Source: Chlorogloeopsis sp038404745
Lineage (GTDB): Bacteria > Cyanobacteriota > Cyanobacteriia > Cyanobacteriales > Nostocaceae
Direction: 5' to 3'
Assembly (NCBI RefSeq): GCF_038404745.2
Contig: NZ_JAYKTT020000084.1
Span: 29,429-93,428, forward strand
DNA length: 64,000 nucleotides
Shown here: in pieces, positions 43,191 through 52,218 of the stretch
Layout of the letters: the number at the start of each line of letters is the position of its first letter
How positions within the stretch are numbered: the first letter of the stretch is position 1
Notes under the pieces: generated by a model
What the model was told of the DNA's origin: nothing
Database searches by the model: none
Seen by the model: only the letters and a program-made list of their open reading frames with translations
Translations under genes and position numbers: made by a program

Positions 43191-43222
43191 TAGACGCCCG
43201 TCAGGGCGGTGTAGGGTAGACG
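43191..43222. repeat. TAGACGCCC...GTAGGGTAG repeat (copy 1)
   Basis: TAGACGCCCGTCAGGGCGGT followed by GTAGGGTAG. The reverse complement of 45302-45336 has the same blocks in the same order. No function assigned. Confidence 0.55.
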
Positions 43223-43510
43223 CAAAGGGCACGAAGGAGGGGAGGGGAAGTTTTTAAGCTGTACCAAGAGCAAATTATTTAAACTTGAGAAATATTTTGA
43301 GAATTATTTATTTCACTCATCTGTAAAATAGTCTGAATCTATTTTTTTGATTTCATAACTAGATACTTAGTTTTAAAAGTGATCGCCCATCCTACAAATC
43401 CTACAAAAAAAAGTTGTAGAGTGTTAAAAAATAGCGCGATCGCACCCCTCCCAACTTTCTGTCTCTATGTTCTCTGCGCCTCTGTGGTTCAATTTTTTAA
43501 CCTACAACTG
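43223..43510. other. Gene-free stretch upstream of the methyltransferase
   Basis: Contains intergenic-type low complexity (TTCTCTGCGCCTCTGTGGTTC at 43469-43489) that would otherwise lengthen the next frame with a non-homologous N-terminus. No operator recognised. Confidence 0.6.
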
Positions 43511-44290
43511 ATGAGCCAAAATCACTCCGAATCCACACCTCTGCACACACTCAACCCCCTAAATCGCTTTTCCGATAGAGTCGAGGATTACGTCAAATAC
43601 CGCCCAAGCTACCCAGCCGCAGCCATTGATAAAATCTTGGAAGGATTGGCATCTTCCTCCCAACTAGTAGCCGCAGATATTGGTGCGGGGACAGGTATTT
43701 CTGCTCGGTTGTTAGGCGATCGCGGCGTGAGAGTAATTGCTATTGAACCAAATGCAGCCATGAGAGAAGCGGCTGAACCTCATCCTTTAGTCGAATTTCG
43801 GGATGGAACAGCAGAAGTTACCAATCTCAGCGATGCTTCTGTGGATTTAGTAACTTGTTTTCAAGCTTTCCACTGGTTCAATCCCCAGCCAAGTTTATCT
43901 GAGTTCCGCCGCATTCTCAAGCGATCGGGACGATTAGCAGTGGTGTGGAATAACCGCGACAAGGAAGATGTTTTGACTGTCGAATATAGTCGCTTGATAC
44001 GTGCAGCATCGAATAACCACCCAGCAGAGTCGCGGATGCAGACAGTAGAACCACTATTTGCAACTAAACATTTTGTTAATATTCATGAATATACCTTTGT
44101 CTATAAACAACAGTTAGATTTAACTGGACTGATCGGACGTGCGATCAGTGCTTCTTACGTTCCCCGTCAAGGTTTAGCTTACGAACAACTTATTTCTGGT
44201 TTGCAAGAATTATATGAGCGTTGTTGCGATGAGCGTGGTTTTGTTGACATGGTTTATCGTACCAGCGTCCACCTTGCGGAGCCAGCATAA
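43511..44290 (+). CDS. Class I SAM-dependent methyltransferase
   Basis: 259 residues from the ATG at 43511 (MSQNHSESTPLH). The frame is open back to 43379, but that part is repeat-derived. The Rossmann SAM motif I is VAADIGAGTGISARLL; motif II IAIEPNAAM, DGTAEVTNLSDASVDLVTCFQAFHWF and LKRSGRLAVVWNNRD follow. This arrangement (FNP..FHWF) is typical of Methyltransf_11-type enzymes resembling small-molecule methyltransferases. The substrate cannot be inferred. It is convergent with the hydrolase gene 41 bases away. Confidence 0.88.
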   Translation: MSQNHSESTPLHTLNPLNRFSDRVEDYVKYRPSYPAAAIDKILEGLASSSQLVAADIGAGTGISARLLGDRGVRVIAIEPNAAMREAAEPHPLVEFRDGTAEVTNLSDASVDLVTCFQAFHWFNPQPSLSEFRRILKRSGRLAVVWNNRDKEDVLTVEYSRLIRAASNNHPAESRMQTVEPLFATKHFVNIHEYTFVYKQQLDLTGLIGRAISASYVPRQGLAYEQLISGLQELYERCCDERGFVDMVYRTSVHLAEPA

Positions 44291-44331
44291 AATTCGTGGA
44301 AAGCCAGAAAAAGCTTCTATTTTTCACCTAC

Positions 44332-45243
44332 TTACGTTTGTGGTGTGTTAATTTGTAAAAACTCTCTTACTCGCTGCAAATAAGTAGAAGCATCTTCCAA
44401 CATTGGGAAATGAGCCGTATTGGGAATCACCACAAACTCAACTTTGTCGTTTAATGCTGCTGCTTGACGTCCCATTTCGGCGGGAATAATTTTGTCGTAC
44501 TCCCCTGATATTATTAATGTTGGTTGCGCAATCCGAGCAAATTCCTGGGGCATCAACTCCGCTGCTGCTTTACTAACAGAAGTAAAAATTGTACCTAAAG
44601 CAGCATCATAATCCGCAATTAAAAAATCTTGCAAAAAAGCGCGGCGCTCCTGGGCAGGTATGGGGCTATGCAAAAATCGCGCCATAAACATTCGGTCTAC
44701 TAATGGTATCTTTTCTAACCATTTAGGGCGAAATTTAACGACGTAGCCACCAAATTTGTAAAAGGCTGCAAACGCTTTTTCATCGTACTCAAAAATACCG
44801 CTACAGGCTAAGATTGCTTTTTCCACGCGATCGCTATAGCGGTTAAGAAATAAAGTACCAACAGAAGCACCCATCGAATGAGCATGGATATACACACGTT
44901 GAATCTTTAACTCGTCTAACAACGCTGCCAAATCGTGCGCGTATTCCTCTAATTCGTAGGTTAACTCTCTTGCTGCTTCTGATTCTTGCTGCGGTGAATG
45001 CGATTCAATCACTGCTTCACTTGCTTGAGCTACAGCAGTAGGTTTACCACGAGAACGCCCAAATCCCCGCAGATCGTAAAGCAAACAATCGAATTGTTCT
45101 GATAAAGCTGCGGCAGTACTTCGCCAGTAGCGAGCCGAACCAGCCCAACCGTGAATGAAAACCATCACTGGCTTTTCTAAGACAGATGATTTTCGTATCC
45201 ATTCATAGTAGTGTTCAACGCCATGAACATTAATGTATGGCAT
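44332..45243 (-). CDS. Alpha/beta-fold hydrolase
   Basis: 303 residues. The oxyanion region is FIHGWAGSARYW, the nucleophile elbow AHSMGAS (Ser in HSMG), the acid GEYDKIIP and the base His NTAHFPML. A ~35-residue insert follows LRGFGRSRGK (EAVIESHSPQQESEAARELTYELEEYA). Substrate unknown. It lies downstream of clpX on the same strand, after about 100 bases with repeat elements, so co-transcription is uncertain. Confidence 0.9.
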   Translation of the reverse strand: MPYINVHGVEHYYEWIRKSSVLEKPVMVFIHGWAGSARYWRSTAAALSEQFDCLLYDLRGFGRSRGKPTAVAQASEAVIESHSPQQESEAARELTYELEEYAHDLAALLDELKIQRVYIHAHSMGASVGTLFLNRYSDRVEKAILACSGIFEYDEKAFAAFYKFGGYVVKFRPKWLEKIPLVDRMFMARFLHSPIPAQERRAFLQDFLIADYDAALGTIFTSVSKAAAELMPQEFARIAQPTLIISGEYDKIIPAEMGRQAAALNDKVEFVVIPNTAHFPMLEDASTYLQRVREFLQINTPQT

Positions 45244-45301
45244 CTCAATACTGAAGTGTAAAGTGTGAAGGATGAAGTTATGAAAAATTTTATCTTTTAT
45301 C

Positions 45302-45336
45302 CTACCCTACGGGAAGCCGCCCGTAGGGCGTCTACA
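45302..45336. repeat. TAGACGCCC...GTAGGGTAG repeat (copy 2, inverted)
   Basis: Read on the minus strand: TAGACGCCCTACGGGCGGC then TTCCCGTAGGGTAGG. Related to 43191-43222. It lies between the hydrolase and clpX genes. Confidence 0.55.
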
Positions 45337-45348
45337 TCCTTTATCCTT

Positions 45349-46689
45349 TTACGCTGATTCTGGTTTAGGCATCGTGGACGGATGCATAATCAATTCGGCA
45401 GTGGAACGTTTTTCCACCATTTCCTTCGTCACTGTACAGCGAGTCACATCTTTACGAGATGGTAACTCGTACATCACATCCAGCATCAGTTCTTCGACAA
45501 TACCACGCAGCGCTCTTGCTCCAGTTTTCCGGCGATAGGCTTCTTGAGCGATCGCTCGCAAAGCTTCTTGTTTAAACTCTAACTGGACATTATCCATCTT
45601 CAACAGTTTTTGATACTGCTTAACTAAGGCACTGCGCGGCTGGGTTAATATTGCCATCAGCGCTTCTTCATCTAGTGGATCTACCACCGCCACCATTGGT
45701 ACTCTACCGATGAATTCTGGAATCATGCCAAACTTAACCAGGTCGTCTGGTTCAAGATAGCGGAGAGTGTCTGCTGCCCGCTTTTCCTTTGTCTGTCCTT
45801 CTCCTGGTTGCACAAAACCGATTGACTTTTTACCCGTTCTCTGCTCTACTACTTTCTCTAAGCCAACAAAAGCACCACCGCAAATGAACAAGATATTACT
45901 GGTATCAATTTGAATACAGTCTTGATAGGGGTGCTTACGTCCGCCTTGAGGTGGCACATTAGCAATTGTTCCCTCTAACATTTTTAGCAGTGCTTGTTGC
46001 ACGCCTTCACCAGATACATCTCGCGTAATGGAGGGATTTTCGCTCTTACGGGCAATTTTATCAATTTCGTCAATGTAGATAATTCCCCGCTGCGCCTCTT
46101 CGACATCTAAGTCTGCTACTTGTAACAGTCGCAGCAAGATATTTTCTACATCTTCGCCCACATATCCCGCTTCAGTGAGGGTTGTAGCATCAGCAACTGC
46201 AAAGGGTACATCAAGGATTTTTGCCAAAGTTTGTGCCAAAAGTGTTTTGCCACAGCCTGTAGGGCCAATCAGCAAAATGTTTGACTTTTGCAGTTCGACA
46301 GCATCATCTGTTGCTCCCTTGCCATTGTTTTTGGACTGAACCAGTGATAACCGTTTGTAGTGATTGTAAACAGCTACTGACAAAACTTTTTTGGCTTCGT
46401 CTTGACCAATGACGTGTTCGTCCAAATATTTTTTAATCTCTCGCGGTTTGGGGATTTGATTTAACGAGAGACTGGCAGAGCGGGCGCGGCGTTTTTGAGG
46501 AGGTTCTGACCGAGGTGCTGGTTGTGACGCAGCACTGTTAGTGTCGAGTAATTCCTCATCTAAGATTTCATTGCACAAGTCAACGCACTCATCACAGATG
46601 TAGACTCCCGGGCCAGCGATGAGTTTACGCACCTGCTCCTGAGACTTGCCACAAAACGAACATTTCAAATGGGAGTCGTATTTAGACAT
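45349..46689 (-). CDS. clpX: ClpXP protease ATPase subunit ClpX
   Basis: 446 residues. The N-terminal zinc-binding domain uses C10, C13, C32 and C35 (CSFC...CDEC). Walker A GPTGCGKT is at 142-149, Walker B is IIYIDEIDKIA, and the ClpP-docking loop region (IGFV) is present. It unfolds tagged substrates and feeds them to ClpP. It starts 9 bases after clpP, in a tig-clpP-clpX cluster. An Ala/Ser/Pro/Arg-rich linker (about 50-75) separates the zinc domain from the AAA+ core. Confidence 0.97.
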   Translation of the reverse strand: MSKYDSHLKCSFCGKSQEQVRKLIAGPGVYICDECVDLCNEILDEELLDTNSAASQPAPRSEPPQKRRARSASLSLNQIPKPREIKKYLDEHVIGQDEAKKVLSVAVYNHYKRLSLVQSKNNGKGATDDAVELQKSNILLIGPTGCGKTLLAQTLAKILDVPFAVADATTLTEAGYVGEDVENILLRLLQVADLDVEEAQRGIIYIDEIDKIARKSENPSITRDVSGEGVQQALLKMLEGTIANVPPQGGRKHPYQDCIQIDTSNILFICGGAFVGLEKVVEQRTGKKSIGFVQPGEGQTKEKRAADTLRYLEPDDLVKFGMIPEFIGRVPMVAVVDPLDEEALMAILTQPRSALVKQYQKLLKMDNVQLEFKQEALRAIAQEAYRRKTGARALRGIVEELMLDVMYELPSRKDVTRCTVTKEMVEKRSTAELIMHPSTMPKPESA

Positions 46690-46698
46690 ACCAGCCTC

Positions 46699-47394
46699 TT
46701 ATTTCACAATGGTGACGTTTTCCCCTGCTGCGGGAAGATTTTGTCTATGGATGACCTGATCGATCAATCCGTAATTTTTGGCTTCTTCAGCCGACATAAA
46801 AAAGTCCCGTTCAGTATCAGCTTCGATTCTTTCTAATGGTTGACCAGTATGCTGGGCAAGTAACTGATTCAACTTAGATTTATGATATAGAATTTCTTTG
46901 GCTTGTATTTCGATATCAACGGCTTGTCCCTGAGCACCACCTAAGGGTTGGTGAATCATAATCCGAGAATCTGGTAAAGACATTCGTTTGCCAGCAGTGC
47001 CTGCACACAACAAAAATGCCCCCATGCTCGCGGCTAAACCAAAACAGATTGTGACTACATCAGGGCGAATTTGTTGGATGGTATCATAAATTGCCATGCC
47101 TGCTGTGACAGAGCCGCCAGGAGAATTTATGTACAGTTGAATATCTTTTTCTGGATCTTCGGCGTCTAGAAACAACAATTGGGCAACTATTGAATTGGCA
47201 ACATTATCGTCAATTGGCGTTCCCAAAAAAATAATCCGCTCTCGCAGCAGGCGGGAGTAGATATCAAAAGCTCGTTCTCCCATGCCAGATTGTTCTACAA
47301 CCATGGGGAGGATGTTACTGGGAAGGCTTTGGGAGCGCATTTCAAATTTATTTAAACTGCTGATTGGATAATTTCCCGACTGCGATACAAGCAT
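46699..47394 (-). CDS. clpP: ATP-dependent Clp protease proteolytic subunit ClpP
   Basis: 231 residues. The catalytic triad is S123 (GLAASMGAF), H148 (MIHQPLGG) and D197 (ERDFFM). An extended N-terminus (MLVSQSGNYPISSLNKF) precedes the conserved PMVVEQSGMGERAFDIYSRLL. A later ATG at residue 19 is an alternative start. It partners ClpX encoded just downstream; cyanobacteria have further ClpP/ClpR paralogues elsewhere. Confidence 0.97.
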   Translation of the reverse strand: MLVSQSGNYPISSLNKFEMRSQSLPSNILPMVVEQSGMGERAFDIYSRLLRERIIFLGTPIDDNVANSIVAQLLFLDAEDPEKDIQLYINSPGGSVTAGMAIYDTIQQIRPDVVTICFGLAASMGAFLLCAGTAGKRMSLPDSRIMIHQPLGGAQGQAVDIEIQAKEILYHKSKLNQLLAQHTGQPLERIEADTERDFFMSAEEAKNYGLIDQVIHRQNLPAAGENVTIVK

Positions 47395-47615
47395 AGAAAA
47401 TATTTGATAACCAAAGAATAACAGCGGTTCAGACAGCCTACGCTGACTATGATAGCGACTGGTTTTGTGTTGTTAGGTATGTGTTAACCATTATGCCTCA
47501 TATAAATTCTTCTCGTGTAAACACAGTATCAAGCCAAGGCGGCAAACGGCGAGGCAATTTATTTAAGTTTCCTTAAATGTTCCGCCTTGGAACGGGAAAT
47601 GTTACCTTTTGCAAG

Positions 47616-49031
47616 CTATTGTGCTTCTGCTGGGGAAGTTACTTCGCTTGTTTGTTCCTGGGTTTCAGTTACTTCTGGTGTTGTTTGCTCTGTCGCACTC
47701 AAAGAACCTTCGGGTACTAGTTCAACTTTTGAGTGTTCTAAGAGCCAATCAATAGTTTTTTCTGTTATTAGTTCATTTTCGACGACTTCTCGTAGTCTAT
47801 CTTGGTCAACCTCTTGTTCGGAGTACTGTTCCAGAAGTTCTTTGACTCTGGCTGCGACTTCTTCCTCGCTGACTTTAATAGATTCGCGTTTGCCAATTTC
47901 TTCTAGAGCAAGCGATCGCTTCAAGCGCTCAACTGCTTCATCGTGAGAACGTTGCCGCAACTGAGGAATAACATCAGGAGTAAACAATTTCTTGATATCT
48001 AGCCCTTGCTGCGACAGCCGAATAGCAGTTTGCGTCAACATATTATCGACTTCCTGCTCGATCATTGTTTCCGGCAAATCGACTTCTACATATTTCAAAA
48101 GTTCCTTGACTAGAGCTTCTTGCTGATTTCCTTTCGTTTTTTGTTCAGCCTCTTTTTGAAATCTTTCTTCTAAGGAAGTACGTAACTCTGCCAAAGTCTC
48201 AAACTCGCTGACTTCTTGTGCAAAATCATCATTGAGTTCTGGCAGTTCTTTTTCCTTAATTTCTTTGAGGGTAACTGTGAAAATCGCTGGTTTCCCGGCT
48301 AGTTCTTCATTAGCATATGGATCTGGAAAGGTAGCCGAGACTTCTTTGGTTTCGCCAGGATTCATTCCCACAATCCCGACAACAAAGCCGGGAATAAATC
48401 TATCTTCTTGTAACTCAACTTGAAAATCAGTGGCTTCTCCACCAGGAATAGCTTCAGGTTCTGCTGCTTCATCCTCACCCTCAGCTTTTGCCAGCACGCC
48501 TTTAAAATCTACTACAGCAACATCCCCCAATTGTGCTGGGCGTCCTTCTACAGGGATTAATGTTGCCATTTGCTGACGTTCGCTTTCTAGAACTTTGTCT
48601 ACTTGCTGTGGATCGTACTTGATTTCTTCGGCTTTGATTTGCAAATCAGTGTATTGAGCCAAATTCACTTCGGGTGGTACATCAACAGCAGCAGAAATAG
48701 TCAGGGCTTTACCTGGTTCATAATTATTAATTAAATCCTCATACGAAGAACGTAATCGCGGTTGCCCGATCGCATTGATGTCTTCTTGTTTTACCGCTTG
48801 CGTAATTCCATCTTGAATTAGTTCTTCCAGCGCTGCTGCCTTGATTCGAGTTGCCCCTAGACGCTGCAGCAATATCTGCCGTGGCACTTTGCCTTTGCGA
48901 AACCCAGGAATATTGGCAGAACGAGTGAAGTTTTGAATTACCTGTTCGTAGGTTTGCTTGGTCTTTTCGGGCGTAATTTCTATTTCCAGACCTATTTGAC
49001 TGGCGGGAAGTTTTTCCTGGGTAACTTTCAT
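47616..49031 (-). CDS. tig: Trigger factor
   Basis: 471 residues. Ribosome-associated chaperone and peptidyl-prolyl isomerase. The N-terminal ribosome-docking signature is FTRSANIPGFRKGKVPRQ (near residues 37-54). A central FKBP-like domain begins around AQLGDVAVVDFKG, and a long helical C-terminal arm ends in an acidic Thr/Glu-rich tail. It leads tig-clpP-clpX, with a 221-base gap before clpP. Confidence 0.96.
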   Translation of the reverse strand: MKVTQEKLPASQIGLEIEITPEKTKQTYEQVIQNFTRSANIPGFRKGKVPRQILLQRLGATRIKAAALEELIQDGITQAVKQEDINAIGQPRLRSSYEDLINNYEPGKALTISAAVDVPPEVNLAQYTDLQIKAEEIKYDPQQVDKVLESERQQMATLIPVEGRPAQLGDVAVVDFKGVLAKAEGEDEAAEPEAIPGGEATDFQVELQEDRFIPGFVVGIVGMNPGETKEVSATFPDPYANEELAGKPAIFTVTLKEIKEKELPELNDDFAQEVSEFETLAELRTSLEERFQKEAEQKTKGNQQEALVKELLKYVEVDLPETMIEQEVDNMLTQTAIRLSQQGLDIKKLFTPDVIPQLRQRSHDEAVERLKRSLALEEIGKRESIKVSEEEVAARVKELLEQYSEQEVDQDRLREVVENELITEKTIDWLLEHSKVELVPEGSLSATEQTTPEVTETQEQTSEVTSPAEAQ

Positions 49032-49842
49032 GCTTCGTCTCTATTGCTTTGTTGCTACTATTTCTTTTTGTTACTTTTACCAAAGACGCGATCTGCATAG
49101 CTCCTGGAAATCAAGCTCCCTCTCATCTCTAAATTTATGATTTCCAAACTTTGGGGCGGGAGCTACCCCCAAGCTTTACCAGCTTTCCCGATGTATGGGT
49201 GCTGCTGAATAGAGATCCAGTTTACTGCCAATGCGAAAGCTCTTGATACTCTAGCGCAAATCAGTCTATATTATTTAGCCTCCTCAGTAGCTTTTACCAG
49301 ATAGCTGATGACGTGTTCTCCCAATTCGCAACAAGTGGTTGCAATTTGCAATTGCTTGTTACAACATTTGAGTAAACTGCTGGATCAGGAGAGTTGTTAC
49401 TACTGGTTAGGTATTACCCAGAGTAAAAATTTGGGTTTCTAGCCTGCTGCACTTAAATCCATTTGGATCATAGTACATCCATAGTCTAGACAACTTTCAT
49501 ATTCTTAATAGGGATTCTGTGGCTGTTCTGAGACCTCACATCAGTCTTTAATAGCAAAACTGCGATTTGCTGTATAATATATATAATTTATAATTTTGCA
49601 TTCAGTAAAAAACTAATAGCTAATTGTTGTAAAATGCAACATTTTTTTTGTAAAAGTAAAAATTAAGTAAATCACTGTATAAATTAGAAATTAAATTTTA
49701 TTAATGACGAGTATTAGAGTATTCAAAGGTTTATTTAAATTTTTGTGTTGTTATTTTCAGTTAATTTAAGTATGAATTATGAATAAAGTCTGAGTTTAGA
49801 AAGTATCCGAGAAATGTCACAAGTGTTAAGGAGGAAGCAAAT
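49032..49842. other. Gene-free divergent region between tig and asd
   Basis: About 810 bases, A/T-rich toward asd. On the minus strand, roughly 49278-49395 reads as a short protein-like frame (LKCCNKQLQIATTCCELGEH...KATEEAK) without a start codon, so it may be the decayed 3' end of a small gene. No operator recognised. Confidence 0.45.
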
Positions 49843-50913
49843 TTGTCGAAATCCTATCGTTTAGCTATTTTAGGAGCAACTGGTGCAGTTGGCAGAGAAT
49901 TATTGGAACTTTTAGAAAGCCGTAACTTTCCCGTTTCAGATTTGAAGTTGTTGGCATCAGAACGTAGTGCGGGACAGATGTTAACCTTTAAGGGTGAAAA
50001 TATTCTCGTAGAACCAGTCAGCGATGCAATGTTTGAGAACGTGGATCTAGTGCTGGCAAGCGCAGGAGGTTCAACATCCAAAACTTGGGCATCTGTAGCA
50101 GTAGAAAAAGGGGCAGTGGTAATAGATAATTCCAGTGCTTTTCGGATGAACTCCGATGTCCCTTTGGTGGTTCCAGAAGTAAATCCTCAAGCAGCAGCAA
50201 AGCACAAAGGAATTATAGCCAACCCCAACTGCACCACAATTTTAATGGCAGTAGCAGTGTGGCCGTTGCATCAAGTCAAACCCGTCAAACGTATTGTAGC
50301 TGCGACCTATCAATCTGCAAGCGGTGCAGGTGCACAAGCGATGGCAGAAGTAAAAACTCAAACTAGTGCGATTTTAGAAGGCAAAGAACCAACCACGGAA
50401 GTATTTCCTTACCCGTTGGCATTTAATTTATTCCCACACAATTCTCCATTAAATGATTGGGGATATTGCGAAGAAGAAATGAAAATGGTCAACGAAACAC
50501 GGAAAATTTTTGACAATCAGCAGATCAGAATTACTGCTACCTGTGTACGAGTACCTGTACTTCGCGCTCATTCAGAAGCTATTAATCTAGAATTTGAGAC
50601 ACCATTTAGTTCAGAGGAAGCCAGAGAAATTTTAAAGAGATCTCCTGGAGTAAAGCTATTAGAAGATTGGCAAAAAAATTATTTTCCTATGCCCATAGAA
50701 GCAACAGGAAAAGATGAGGTTTTAGTAGGTAGAATTCGTCAGGATATTTCTCACCCTTACGGTTTAGAATTGTGGTTATGTGGCGATCAAATCCGTAAAG
50801 GTGCTGCACTGAACGCTGTACAAATTGCTGAGTTATTAGTAGAAAATAATCTACTGCAACCACAAGCAGCAACATACATTAGCTCATCGTCAACCAAAGT
50901 CCATAGCTCATAG
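49843..50913 (+). CDS. asd: Aspartate-semialdehyde dehydrogenase
   Basis: 356 residues. It reduces aspartyl phosphate to aspartate semialdehyde for lysine/diaminopimelate, threonine and methionine. The NADP-binding LAILGATGAVGRELL, ASAGGSTSK, and the catalytic Cys130 (ANPNCTT) are visible. Start is TTG at 49843: AAGGAGG ends 8 bases upstream and no closer ATG fits the N-terminus. It is the first gene of asd-dapA-rnj. Confidence 0.96.
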   Translation: MSKSYRLAILGATGAVGRELLELLESRNFPVSDLKLLASERSAGQMLTFKGENILVEPVSDAMFENVDLVLASAGGSTSKTWASVAVEKGAVVIDNSSAFRMNSDVPLVVPEVNPQAAAKHKGIIANPNCTTILMAVAVWPLHQVKPVKRIVAATYQSASGAGAQAMAEVKTQTSAILEGKEPTTEVFPYPLAFNLFPHNSPLNDWGYCEEEMKMVNETRKIFDNQQIRITATCVRVPVLRAHSEAINLEFETPFSSEEAREILKRSPGVKLLEDWQKNYFPMPIEATGKDEVLVGRIRQDISHPYGLELWLCGDQIRKGAALNAVQIAELLVENNLLQPQAATYISSSSTKVHSS

Positions 50914-50950
50914 TTAAAAGCCCAGTTCTTCTAAGATTAGCTATTTAAAA

Positions 50951-50971
50951 TTGACTAATGACTAATGACTT
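50951..50971. repeat. TTGACTAATGACTAATGACT repeats
   Basis: Three heptamer-type units in the asd-dapA spacer. Confidence 0.75.
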
Positions 50972-51046
50972 GAAACACATTTACGGATAGGTTATTAATA
51001 GAGAACCACCAAAACAAAAAAACAAAAACTCAGGAGTGTAAAAAGG

Positions 51047-51928
51047 GTGGTAGATTTTGGTAGAGTTCTAACCGCAATAATTACGCCGTTCAAAGAAGAC
51101 GGCAGTGTAAATTATGATGTTGCAGCACAACTGGCAGAACATTTAGCAAACAATGGTACAGACACAGTTGTGGTATGTGGAACAACAGGAGAATCTCCAA
51201 CTCTGAGTTGGGAAGAGGAATACCAATTATTTTCCACTGTCTTAAAAGCAGTAGCAGGGAAGGCACTGGTAATGGCAGGATGTGGTTCTAATTCCACTAA
51301 AGAGGCGATTGCCGCTACCCAAAAAGCAGCTAAAATAGGAGTACACGGTGCCTTACAAGTTGTTCCTTATTACAATAAACCACCGCAAGAAGGGCTTTAC
51401 CAGCATTTTCAAGCTATAGCCGTTTCTGGTGATTTGCCTATTTTGTTATATAATGTACCAGGTCGTACTAGTCAAAATCTTAGCCCCGAAACGGTTGCTC
51501 GCCTAGCAGAGATTGAAAATATTATTGGCATAAAAGAAGCTAGTGGTAATTTAGACCAAGCAAGTGAAATTCGTCGCTTGACACCAAAAGAATTTCAGAT
51601 TTACTCTGGAGATGATTCTTTAACACTGCCAATGTTAGCAGTCGGGGCAAAGGGTGTAGTTAGTGTTGCTTCTCATTTGGTAGGTAATGAACTACAGCAG
51701 ATGATCCAATTATTGGATTCGGGTAAAATCCAAGCTGCTAGTGATATTCATCTGCGACTGTTCCCCCTATTTAAAGCCTTGTTTATCACGACAAATCCAA
51801 TTCCAGTTAAAAAAGCATTACAACTTCAAGGGTGGGAGGTTGGTTCTACTCGCCCGCCATTGTGCGAAGCTGACGTGAAAGTCACTCAAAAGTTAGAGGC
51901 AGTTATGAAGGAACTAGGTTTAATTTAG
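51047..51928 (+). CDS. dapA: 4-hydroxy-tetrahydrodipicolinate synthase
   Basis: 293 residues. It condenses pyruvate with aspartate semialdehyde at the entry to lysine and diaminopimelate synthesis, directly using the product of the preceding asd. The Schiff-base Lys is K163 (GIKEASG), and the catalytic Tyr is Y135 (LYNVPGRT). Start is GTG at 51047 with AGGAG 10 bases upstream. Confidence 0.97.
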   Translation: MVDFGRVLTAIITPFKEDGSVNYDVAAQLAEHLANNGTDTVVVCGTTGESPTLSWEEEYQLFSTVLKAVAGKALVMAGCGSNSTKEAIAATQKAAKIGVHGALQVVPYYNKPPQEGLYQHFQAIAVSGDLPILLYNVPGRTSQNLSPETVARLAEIENIIGIKEASGNLDQASEIRRLTPKEFQIYSGDDSLTLPMLAVGAKGVVSVASHLVGNELQQMIQLLDSGKIQAASDIHLRLFPLFKALFITTNPIPVKKALQLQGWEVGSTRPPLCEADVKVTQKLEAVMKELGLI

Positions 51929-52218
51929 CAGGAACTGTCAGAAACTAAGAGACTTTTATAATTAGAAGCCATAGTTAGCATTATAAGTAATTTTAACAGT
52001 GTAGCAGGTATAATTCCTGTGCTAATAAAGAAAATTACTGCCAAATCTGCTTGCTTAAAGTACATTTTTATTGAAGATTACTGAACAATAAAACATCCAA
52101 TAAAAACTCGACTAGTTCCTCGGTTTCTTAACCAACTTAATAGACAGATATTGTCAACTGTCTTAAAAGACTTCTAAATTCCAACATTATTTACAACAAA
52201 GAACAATCTAAGGAGAAA
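51929..52218. other. dapA-rnj spacer
   Basis: 290 bases without an ORF or clear hairpin; A/T-rich. AAGGAG lies about 7 bases before the rnj ATG. Confidence 0.5.

Noticed and set aside
43379..43510. N-terminal extension of the methyltransferase
   Set aside because: Encoded by intergenic-type repeat sequence; the ATG at 43511 begins the family-like region.
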